DNA of 15,084 nucleotides from Nitrospirae bacterium GWC2_56_14 (lineage in GTDB: Bacteria; Nitrospirota; UBA9217): contig MHDY01000179.1 in the NCBI GenBank assembly GCA_001803705.1, forward strand, positions 1 through 15,084. The letters are read 5' to 3'. The notes beneath the pieces were generated by a model. The model was not told where the DNA came from. It saw only the letters and a list, made by a program, of their open reading frames with translations, and ran no database searches. This document shows positions 6,498-13,072 of this stretch, in pieces (position 1 is the stretch's first letter; every line of letters starts with the position of its first letter). The position numbers were made by a program, and so were the translations under genes.

Positions 6498-7040
6498 ATG
6501 AAAAGGTTCCTTTTTGTGATGTCTGTCCTCATGCTGTTGATTCTTGTCGGCTGCGGAGGCGGTGGGGGTGGAACCGGCGCTGGCGGCGCTGTAAGCGGTA
6601 AGGTGCCCTACCTGGTCAGCGGACCTTCTTTTACTCTCCGGTCCAGTCCCACCATTACAGGGAAATATGACGTCACTGTCACGATCGAAGCGGACGGACC
6701 GACCGGAGTATACGCCGCGCTCGTCTGGATAACCGATGAAAACGATTGGACGAATGCCACGCCCCTTGATCTCGTCAATATCCCCGGCACGAAGCGCTGG
6801 ACCGGGAGCACGTATACCTTCCTGCCGCTCGATCCAGGACAATACTATGTCGAAGAGATCATACTGGACGACGGCGATCAGTTCACCGCCAATCCCCTCG
6901 GGACCGGCTGGTATTTCGTCATGCCTCCGCTATCGACCAGTGTGTATTACGTTGATGAACGGATAACGACCGACGTGGATTTTCTGTATTCTGGAGGCGG
7001 TCTTTCGTCAAGACCGATCGGCAGGATTACGCTGCCCTAG
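6498..7040 (+). CDS. Exported lipoprotein of unknown function
   Basis: 180 aa. The N-terminus (MKRFLFVMSVLMLLILVGC) is a lipoprotein signal peptide with lipobox LVGC and the lipidated Cys19. A flexible Gly-rich linker (20-30) follows, then a beta-strand-rich domain with alternating hydrophobic and Thr/Val stretches (about 37-180) and no further cysteine. A perfect AGGAGG 5 nt upstream fixes the start at 6498 rather than the in-frame ATG 75 nt earlier. It has its own promoter and lies 44 bp before the flavoprotein gene, so the two may be co-transcribed. I do not recognise the mature domain. Its size and strand pattern would fit an immunoglobulin-like or transthyretin-like fold, but that is a guess. 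Confidence 0.8.
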   Translation: MKRFLFVMSVLMLLILVGCGGGGGGTGAGGAVSGKVPYLVSGPSFTLRSSPTITGKYDVTVTIEADGPTGVYAALVWITDENDWTNATPLDLVNIPGTKRWTGSTYTFLPLDPGQYYVEEIILDDGDQFTANPLGTGWYFVMPPLSTSVYYVDERITTDVDFLYSGGGLSSRPIGRITLP

Positions 7041-7084
7041 CGGAGGTCCTGCACTTCACCGGGCACTGAGGCGTTATAGATCCT

Positions 7085-8371
7085 ATGATAAAAAAGAAAA
7101 TTGCGATTATCGGCGGTGGGATAGCAGGCTTAACCGCGGCATACCTGCTTCGGGAGAAGTACGACATCATGTTGTTCGAAAAATCCGATCGGATCGGGGG
7201 AAATGCTTATACCTTGACCGCACCCGATGGCGCGGAGATGGATATCGCTACTGCGGTCTTTGGGAAATTCTCCTACAAAAATCTCTTTCGGCTTTTCAGG
7301 AAGCTGGATGTTGAGACGGTCAGGGCCTTCAAGCTGAACCCGTTCACCCTGTCCTCCCCGAGCTTAAGTTATTACAATCTGGACACGGAACAAGGTATGT
7401 TCTTTACGCCGGGGTTCAAAGGGCTCCTTGCCCAGCATTTTGCCATACTGAGGCCGGATCGCGTTCTGAGCGTTCTCTGCCTGATGCACGGATTGAAAAA
7501 GGCGCAAACAGCCTCGCGCCGGGGGGACTTTCAGGGGCTGACCCTTGAAGAGGCATTGCAGAAGCTCCCTCAGTTCCGGGGCGACGCTAAATTGCTGTTC
7601 ATCGGCCTGCTGTGCCTGGCAACGTCCATGCAGTGCAACGACGTTTTGGAGGCTCCTGCCGATTTTATTTTCGAACAATTGAACGTGTACAACGATATTA
7701 TGCTTCCCACCCCCCGGTCGTTGCGCTCTATCCGTATCGCGACAAAAGGCACAAAATGGTATATCGACGCACTGTCCGCCCCGTATCAGGACAGGATCAT
7801 GCTCAATGCGAACATCAGGACCGTTACGAGACAGGATGCCGGGATACGCGTGTGCATGGAAGACGGGAGGGACCTGTCGTTCGACAAGGTGGTATTTGCC
7901 TGCAATGCCGATCAGGCGCTGCAGTTGCTGCATGAGCCGACACAGCAGGAACAACGATTGCTGGCCGCCTGGAGCTACACCGAGTCCAGGATCGTCGTTC
8001 ACTCCGATCATACCCGCTTTCCGAAGCGGGAATTGATGGAGGGTTTTACGTTCTTGTACCGGGACTGCGGCCGTTATGTCGAAACGTCCGTCAGCGGCTC
8101 CTTGTGGGCGCTGCCCAACGTATCGAAAAAAAGCGACCTGATCAGTACGCAGCATCCGAACTTCCCGATAGCGAAGGATCGCATCGTATTCGAAAAAGTT
8201 TTCAGGACCCCGCGCTTCGACCCCGGATCCTGCTCGACCACCAGGGAATTGCCGTCCCTGAACGGGGTGAAGAACACCTATTATTGCGGCAGTCACTTCG
8301 GGTTCGGCCTGCATGAAGATGCGGTAACGTCCGCCATGGAAGTCGCGCGGAAATTGGATGTTCATTTCTGA
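7085..8371 (+). CDS. FAD-dependent amine-oxidase-like oxidoreductase
   Basis: 428-aa flavoprotein. The N-terminal Rossmann motif is KIAIIGGGIAGLTAAYLL (GGGIAGL 10-16), with FEKSDRIGGNAYT (Glu32, Gly38-Gly39) completing the dinucleotide site. VVFACNADQALQLL near 270-282 and YYCGSHFGFGLHEDAVTSAMEVAR (399-422) are the usual second and C-terminal FAD-contact segments. It looks like the predicted NAD/FAD-binding proteins of COG2907, relatives of phytoene desaturase and amine oxidase. The substrate is unknown. COG2907 genes often sit with DUF1365 and cyclopropane-fatty-acid synthase genes; none is here. No signal peptide is seen, so it is cytoplasmic. No strong ribosome site precedes the ATG, which may reflect coupling to the lipoprotein gene 44 bp upstream. 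Confidence 0.85.
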   Translation: MIKKKIAIIGGGIAGLTAAYLLREKYDIMLFEKSDRIGGNAYTLTAPDGAEMDIATAVFGKFSYKNLFRLFRKLDVETVRAFKLNPFTLSSPSLSYYNLDTEQGMFFTPGFKGLLAQHFAILRPDRVLSVLCLMHGLKKAQTASRRGDFQGLTLEEALQKLPQFRGDAKLLFIGLLCLATSMQCNDVLEAPADFIFEQLNVYNDIMLPTPRSLRSIRIATKGTKWYIDALSAPYQDRIMLNANIRTVTRQDAGIRVCMEDGRDLSFDKVVFACNADQALQLLHEPTQQEQRLLAAWSYTESRIVVHSDHTRFPKRELMEGFTFLYRDCGRYVETSVSGSLWALPNVSKKSDLISTQHPNFPIAKDRIVFEKVFRTPRFDPGSCSTTRELPSLNGVKNTYYCGSHFGFGLHEDAVTSAMEVARKLDVHF

Positions 8372-8476
8372 TCCTTTTGTTTTCTTCTGTTCCTCAGCAT
8401 CATTATTTTGGCAACTATTCAGGTCAAAACATTATCCCCGCTACGAGGATTTCACCGATTAAAGCACGGTAGCAAT

Positions 8477-8550
8477 AACCGCTAATGGACGCGAATGAAC
8501 GCGAAAAATTCAAAAAGAACATTAGCGTGTATTCGCGTGCATTAGCGGTT
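8477..8550. repeat. Long hairpin repeat with 26-bp arms
   Basis: The left arm (8477-8502, starting AACCGCTAATGGACGCGAA) and the inverted right arm (8525-8550, ending GCATTAGCGGTT) match at 23 of 26 positions, with a 22-nt loop. It lies in the 298-bp gap between the flavoprotein gene and the kinase gene. The GCTAATG and CGCGAATG words look like a dispersed intergenic repeat family. The rest of the gap, outside the kinase promoter, shows nothing I can name. Confidence 0.75.
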
Positions 8551-8653
8551 GATTAGACCGGAAATGTTTTTTTAATCTGCGGCCAAAAAGGTTTTTATCC
8601 GGTTTACGCCCATCCCATATGGTTCAGATATGCTGAATAGTTACTTCTTTTGA

Positions 8654-8662
8654 TGATATACT
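8654..8662 (+). promoter_or_regulatory. Extended -10 promoter at the kinase start codon
   Basis: TGA followed by TATACT (8657-8662) forms an extended -10 element. Its last base is only 7 nt before the ATG at 8670, so transcription should begin at or next to the start codon. No ribosome site exists in the gap, consistent with a leaderless mRNA. Confidence 0.5.
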
Positions 8663-8669
8663 ACACCCA

Positions 8670-10841
8670 ATGGAACAGCGCTACTCTCCCGAAGATCACC
8701 TCGCAAAACTGACCCAGGACTGGCTTGGCACCGTCCTCATTATCGGCGCTGTTTTGTTCCCGGCGCTGGAGTTCATGGACTATTTCATATTACCCTACGA
8801 CAAATTCGTGCGGTTTTTGACGTACCGGCTGGTCATTTCCGGCCTTCTCATCGGCTTATACTATCTCAACAGGCTGAAGCGGAACAAGGTCTACCAGTAC
8901 AGCATCGCTTCAGCCGGCACCGCCTTATGCGCCATCACCATCGAGCTTGCCGTTCTCCAGAGCGGCGGCCAAAGCTCGTCCTACTATGCGGCGATGATCG
9001 TCCTGGCGATCTGCGGCCTGGGGTTCGTCCCGATCAGCATGCCACTGGCCTTCATCCTGGTAGGCATCGTCTACGGCATCTATGTCGTGCCGATCCTGCT
9101 TACCGAGACGATCACCAGCGGCGTCTTCATAAGCAACAACGCATTCCTGATCTCATCGTTCATCATGGGCCTGCTGCTCCGGTACAACAACCAGAAATTG
9201 ATCGTTTCCGAACTGCAGCTCCGGGCGGAGCTTTCCGAGGACAAACGCAAGCTTGAACTTGCTTCCCTCAGTTTGAAGGACCAGGTCGCCGAGAAGACGG
9301 GTGAACTGACGATCTCGGAGCAGAAATACCGCAGCTTCTTTGATAACGCGACCGACGGGATCGCCGTGCTCGACCCGAGCGGCGTAATAACCGACGTGAA
9401 CCGTCAGTTCTGCCTGCTCCACGGTTTTGATCGTGCAGCGATCCTCGGAACCGATTACCGGATCCTGAGCGCAGGCCCGTTCGACGGAAAAGAGGATGAA
9501 CGGCTCACCCGCATGCTGCGGGGCGAATCGCTCCTGTACGAAGCGGAACACTACCGGAGCGACGGGAGCAAAATACAGCTGGAGATCAGCGCGCGGGCGA
9601 TCGAGATCGGCGGGGCGATCCACATCCAGTCCTTCCACCGGGACATTACGGAGAAGAAACAGCTCCAGGAACAGGCCATTCAGTCGCAGAAGATGGAATC
9701 CATGGGGGTGCTCGCAGGCGGCATTGCACACGATTTCAATAATACCTTGACCGCCATCCTGGGCCATACCGAGGTGCTGCGGCGCCGCATCCGCGCCGAC
9801 GAGTTCGGACTGAAAAGGGTCACCACCATAGAGAATGCCGCGAAGCGCGCCGGACTCATGGTCTCAAAACTTTTGAGCTTCGCCCGCAAGGAATCCCTGG
9901 AGTTGGTCCCGACCGATCTGAACATGGTCGTGATGGATACCGCCGAACTGCTCGGCCGGGCATTCATCGATCGGAATATAACACCGAAGGTCGATATCGA
10001 CCCGGCGATACCCGCCGTCTCGGGAGACAGCATCCATCTTGAGCAGCTCATCACGAACCTGGTGATGAATGCCATGGATGCCATGCCGGGAGGCGGCACG
10101 CTGACCATCACGACCTCGGCGATGGAGGTCGGTCTGTCCTCGAAGATACGCCCCTTCCTGACGCCCGGAAAATACGTGGTCCTCGTGGTGGGGGATACGG
10201 GGACCGGGATCCCGCCGGAGGTCAGGAGCCGGATGTTCGAGCCGTTCTTTACGACCAAACCGATCGGCAAGGGGACCGGCCTGGGACTGGCCATGGTGTA
10301 CGGTATTGTGAAGAGCCACCAGGGAGAGATCTGGGTACGGAGCGAAGTCGGGGTCGGTACGACCTTCGAGATCTACCTCCCGTCCCTGGACAAGCCCGCC
10401 GGGCTTCCCAGCCGGGAGTTCGACGGCGTTCCGCTCTATGACGCGGCCGGGAGCGAATGCATCCTCGTCGTGGACGATGAACAGGATGTCCTCTCGTTCA
10501 TCAAAGACACGCTCGATTCCCATGGGTACAAGACGTTCGCCACGGACAATTCCGTGTACGCGCAGGAGCTGTTTCAGGAGATGTCGGACGATATTGACCT
10601 GGTCATAACGGATATGGTGATGCCCCTCATGAATGGCGCTGAACTATCGAGACAGCTCAAAACGAAAAAGCCGGATATCAAGGTCATCGGGATCACCGGC
10701 TTCAGCGGCGGCGCTATCGCACAGGCCGCACAAAACATCGATAGGGTCATCAAAAAACCATTCGACGGAGCCAGGCTGTTGACCACGGTCAGGCAGGTGC
10801 TTGACGGAGGGGCCGCCGCCCATTTTGACGCACCAGACTGA
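8670..10841 (+). CDS. Membrane hybrid histidine kinase (PAS-HisKA-HATPase-REC)
   Basis: 723-aa inner-membrane sensor kinase. About six hydrophobic helices (roughly 19-40, 50-66, 76-96, 105-120, 122-145, 155-171) form the input domain, followed by a short coiled coil (177-215) and a PAS domain (~217-330) ending in the common FHRDITEKK. The HisKA box is GGIAHDFNNTL with phospho-acceptor His354. The ATPase domain has N-box NLVMNAMDAMP (Asn463, Asn467), G1 DTGTGIP (509-515), F-box FEPFFTTK and G2 GKGTGLGLAMVYG. A complete receiver follows: DD 602-603, phospho-acceptor Asp648 (ITDMVMP), Thr676, Lys696 (KKPF). All catalytic residues are present, so autophosphorylation and transfer to its own receiver are expected. 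No output domain and no cognate regulator lie next to it, so its downstream partner is elsewhere. The signal sensed is unknown. A shared bidirectional terminator follows. Confidence 0.95.
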   Translation: MEQRYSPEDHLAKLTQDWLGTVLIIGAVLFPALEFMDYFILPYDKFVRFLTYRLVISGLLIGLYYLNRLKRNKVYQYSIASAGTALCAITIELAVLQSGGQSSSYYAAMIVLAICGLGFVPISMPLAFILVGIVYGIYVVPILLTETITSGVFISNNAFLISSFIMGLLLRYNNQKLIVSELQLRAELSEDKRKLELASLSLKDQVAEKTGELTISEQKYRSFFDNATDGIAVLDPSGVITDVNRQFCLLHGFDRAAILGTDYRILSAGPFDGKEDERLTRMLRGESLLYEAEHYRSDGSKIQLEISARAIEIGGAIHIQSFHRDITEKKQLQEQAIQSQKMESMGVLAGGIAHDFNNTLTAILGHTEVLRRRIRADEFGLKRVTTIENAAKRAGLMVSKLLSFARKESLELVPTDLNMVVMDTAELLGRAFIDRNITPKVDIDPAIPAVSGDSIHLEQLITNLVMNAMDAMPGGGTLTITTSAMEVGLSSKIRPFLTPGKYVVLVVGDTGTGIPPEVRSRMFEPFFTTKPIGKGTGLGLAMVYGIVKSHQGEIWVRSEVGVGTTFEIYLPSLDKPAGLPSREFDGVPLYDAAGSECILVVDDEQDVLSFIKDTLDSHGYKTFATDNSVYAQELFQEMSDDIDLVITDMVMPLMNGAELSRQLKTKKPDIKVIGITGFSGGAIAQAAQNIDRVIKKPFDGARLLTTVRQVLDGGAAAHFDAPD

Positions 10842-10872
10842 CAGGCCGGCTTGTCTTTCAATGAAATATTAA

Positions 10873-10897
10873 AAGGCCCGGGAAAATCCCGGGCCTT
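10873..10897. terminator. Bidirectional terminator between convergent genes
   Basis: A perfect 11-bp stem (AAGGCCCGGGA 10873-10883, TCCCGGGCCTT 10887-10897) has a 3-nt loop. It lies between the kinase stop (10841) and the end of the minus-strand gene (10927). The T-tract is better on the minus strand (TTTTAATATTT) than on the plus strand (CTTGTTT), but it can serve both. Confidence 0.85.
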
Positions 10898-10926
10898 CTT
10901 GTTTCCGGCTCCGCTTGCCGTACTTC

Positions 10927-11445
10927 TCAGGCGGCCTGCGGTCTTGCGATGGGCGGCGGGGCCATTTTTTTGTAATTGGGAACGCTCAGGGATTCGAGGA
11001 AACGCTGCATTGCTTGGGGATCAAGGGACCCGGCCGGGACCTTTACATCCGAAAGGCAGGCATTCAGTACCGTCTGGACAAGGTCTCGTGCGCTGAACTC
11101 GAGGATCTCCTGGACAGCCTCGGGAGATGGGTCCTCGATCAAGAGGGCATTCTCCTGATACCATCCGTCCCCGTGTTCGCGCTTCGAATCGCAGGGCGTC
11201 CCCGTGGGCTTCGTCACGATTCCCCGCTGGAGGGCAAAGAAGGACACATCGGCCCGAAGCTGCTGAAGTCCCTTGAAGGCCGCGTTGGAGCAGATGCCGG
11301 TCCTTCCCCAGATGATCGGGTCGAACCTGGGCAGGCTGATGCCGCTGCAGAAGATGTAGCTCCCGGGGCGGTGCTCGGATTCACGAATGACGATGGAGAA
11401 GTAATCGTTCTTGTACTCCATTGAAGCAGCGGCTGTGGTTTGCAT
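10927..11445 (-). CDS. Unrecognised 172-residue protein
   Basis: I do not recognise this family. The protein is 172 aa with no signal peptide, membrane helix or obvious catalytic motif. The first half is mixed (YFSIVIRE, YIFCSGISLPRFDPIIWGRTGICSNAAF), with four cysteines overall (33, 52, 85, 130). The second half has a predicted amphipathic helix (SPEAVQEILEFSARDLVQTVLNACL, ~107-131) and ends in a Pro/Ala tail. AGGAGGGAG about 7 nt before the ATG is a strong ribosome site. A near-consensus promoter and an intrinsic terminator frame it as a single-gene transcript, which argues that it is real and well expressed. Nothing in its neighbourhood suggests a pathway. Confidence 0.8.
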   Translation of the reverse strand: MQTTAAASMEYKNDYFSIVIRESEHRPGSYIFCSGISLPRFDPIIWGRTGICSNAAFKGLQQLRADVSFFALQRGIVTKPTGTPCDSKREHGDGWYQENALLIEDPSPEAVQEILEFSARDLVQTVLNACLSDVKVPAGSLDPQAMQRFLESLSVPNYKKMAPPPIARPQAA

Positions 11446-11502
11446 GATAGACTCCCTCCTGTATGTGTTTATTTAACACCAATTCAGTCCTGTATTAAGT
11501 TG

Positions 11503-11531
11503 AGTATAACCGAAGCCCGTGCCGGGTGCAA
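11503..11531 (-). promoter_or_regulatory. Sigma70-type promoter of the 172-residue gene
   Basis: On the minus strand, -35 TTGCAC (11526-11531) and -10 TATACT (11503-11508) are separated by 17 bp. The leader is about 50 nt. It contains a small dyad, GTGTT-N5-AACAC (11465-11479), just before the ribosome site, which could be an operator or RNA hairpin. Confidence 0.7.
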
Positions 11532-11614
11532 GTAAAAAAGACTATTTTTGTCTTAATCTAGAATTTGACATCTCTTGATAGTCGGGGCAGGTCCTGTTCT
11601 GGCGGGAGTTCAAA

Positions 11615-11643
11615 TGCGGAATGCGGAATACGGAGTGCGGAAT
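11615..11643 (+). repeat. GGAA-type heptad tandem repeat
   Basis: Four 7-mers run head to tail: TGCGGAA, TGCGGAA, TACGGAG, TGCGGAA. They lie in the 483-bp gene-free stretch between the 172-residue gene and pilT. Period and purine core (GGAA plus three) resemble the two arrays around rtcB. Apart from this array, the promoter and the inverted-repeat element at 11770-11889, I see nothing in that stretch. Confidence 0.65.
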
Positions 11644-11769
11644 CTACGGCAGAAAACGCGGGCGCGGGGAAATGCCATCGAAATATATGGAGAATGTCCT
11701 CATCGCCTCCGCTTCCCTGCAGTTACATCCGACGAAGTGATGCGGTGCAGGGGACGGCAGGCTGAGGAC

Positions 11770-11889
11770 TAATACAAACGCATTTAGATTTGTTACTGCT
11801 GTCGTCCTCTTTTATCCTCTCCCCAGCGGGGAGAGGGTGGGGTGAGGGGATTCGTTCAGAATGTAACATTTATTACTTCGTTTGTATTA
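11770..11889. mobile_element. 120-bp MITE-like inverted-repeat element
   Basis: The ends are 27-bp inverted repeats matching at 21 of 27 positions. The outer 11 bp are perfect (TAATACAAACG at 11770-11780, CGTTTGTATTA at 11879-11889) and the inner GTTAC/GTAAC is also conserved. Inside lies a perfect 9-bp hairpin, CCTCTCCCC-AGC-GGGGAGAGG (11816-11836). No transposase is encoded. The TA at each end would fit a Tc1/IS630-type MITE, but a longer target duplication is not visible. It sits just downstream of pilT and may also serve as its 3' end. Confidence 0.6.
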
Positions 11890-11928
11890 ATCGTCTTACT
11901 TCTTGATTCGATCTTGCACGTGGCTTAC

Positions 11929-12996
11929 TTAACTGTAGGTCAGTTTTCGCTCTAGGTCTTTCGAGCGGGAGATGCGCTTTGCCTCTTCGAGCGTTACGAG
12001 ATCATCTCTGCAGAGCTGAATGAGATGCTGGTCCATGGTCTGCATGCCGTATTCGTCGCGGCCCTTTTCGATATACTGCTCGATCTCGTCGAGTTTATTG
12101 TCCCGGATGCACGCCTTGATGGTGGAAGTCGCATACATCACTTCAAGGACGGGTACGATCGTATCCTCTTTTTTCCCCCGTACCAGCCTGAGCGAGATGA
12201 CTGCGATGAGGCTTTCTGCCAGCCGTTGCCTGATATTCTCATGCGCCTGGGACGGGAAATAACCAAGGATGCGGTTGACGGACGAGGCAGTATTATGGGT
12301 ATGCAGGGTGGACAAGACCAGATGTCCTGTCTCGGCGGCTTTTACGCAGGCATCCACGGTTTCGAGGTCGCGCAATTCTCCGACCATGATGACGTCCGGA
12401 TTCATGCGCATCGCAGACCGTAAGGCAACGCTGAAGCTTTCCGTATCGATGCCTACTTCCCGCTGGATAATACAGCTTTTGTTCGAAGTGAACAGGAACT
12501 CGATGGGGTCCTCGATGGTAATGATATTGTAGGCGAAATGATCATTGATGTACCGCATCATCGAAGCGAGCGTCGTTGACTTGCCGTTGCCCGTCGGCCC
12601 GGTGACGAGGATCAGGCCGTTGGGGACCTGCGCAATTTTACCGAGCACGGCTGGAAGATTCAACTCCTCGAACGTGCCGATCTGGTGAGGGATAACGCGC
12701 ATGACAATGCCGAGATTGCCGCGCTGCCGGAAGATGCTCACCCGGAAGCGGCCGACGTTCGCCAGCGTATAGGACGTATCAAGCTCCTTCACGTCTTCGG
12801 GCAGCTTCCGGTTGTGCTGCTCCATGACCGCCGTTGCGACGAACTCCGTATCTTGTTTCGTCAGGTTCGCGAGCTTGGCGCGAATAAGATGGCCCCGCGC
12901 CCGGAACATGGGCGGGTTGTCTACCTCAAAATGAATGTCCGAGACCTTTTTTTCGAAGGCAATGTTAAGGATCTGGTTCAGTATTGCAGTATCCAT
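11929..12996 (-). CDS. pilT: PilT-type twitching motility ATPase
   Basis: 355-aa cytoplasmic hexameric ATPase that drives type IV pilus retraction. Visible motifs are Walker A GPTGNGKST (133-141), Asp box TIEDPIEF (160-167), Walker B DVIMVGELRD (201-210, Glu207) and His box STLHTHNT (229-236). The PilT C-terminal segment GMQTMDQHLIQL is present. The usual AIRNLIRE motif before it is changed to TIKACIRD, so it may be a PilU/PilT paralogue rather than the main retraction motor. Walker A carries Asn where Ser is common. GGAGGAAG 6 nt before the ATG is a strong ribosome site. Its gene follows the DUF4388 protein gene by 76 bp on the same strand, so they are probably co-transcribed. No other pilus gene is in the window. 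Confidence 0.92.
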   Translation of the reverse strand: MDTAILNQILNIAFEKKVSDIHFEVDNPPMFRARGHLIRAKLANLTKQDTEFVATAVMEQHNRKLPEDVKELDTSYTLANVGRFRVSIFRQRGNLGIVMRVIPHQIGTFEELNLPAVLGKIAQVPNGLILVTGPTGNGKSTTLASMMRYINDHFAYNIITIEDPIEFLFTSNKSCIIQREVGIDTESFSVALRSAMRMNPDVIMVGELRDLETVDACVKAAETGHLVLSTLHTHNTASSVNRILGYFPSQAHENIRQRLAESLIAVISLRLVRGKKEDTIVPVLEVMYATSTIKACIRDNKLDEIEQYIEKGRDEYGMQTMDQHLIQLCRDDLVTLEEAKRISRSKDLERKLTYS

Positions 12997-13072
12997 GACG
13001 TTCTTCCTCCACGTTCTCTTGTAGTCAGCCGGACCTTGAGCGGGAACAGCGCCCGCCGCAGAATTCAGGGAT

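Noticed and set aside
7364..8365. 333-codon minus-strand frame opposite the flavoprotein gene
   Set aside because: The plus strand carries a full FAD-binding protein; the antisense translation is low in recognisable structure and has no start signals.
11565..11772. Short plus-strand frames between the 172-residue gene and pilT
   Set aside because: They translate the heptad repeat and flanking intergenic DNA, with no ribosome site or family motif.
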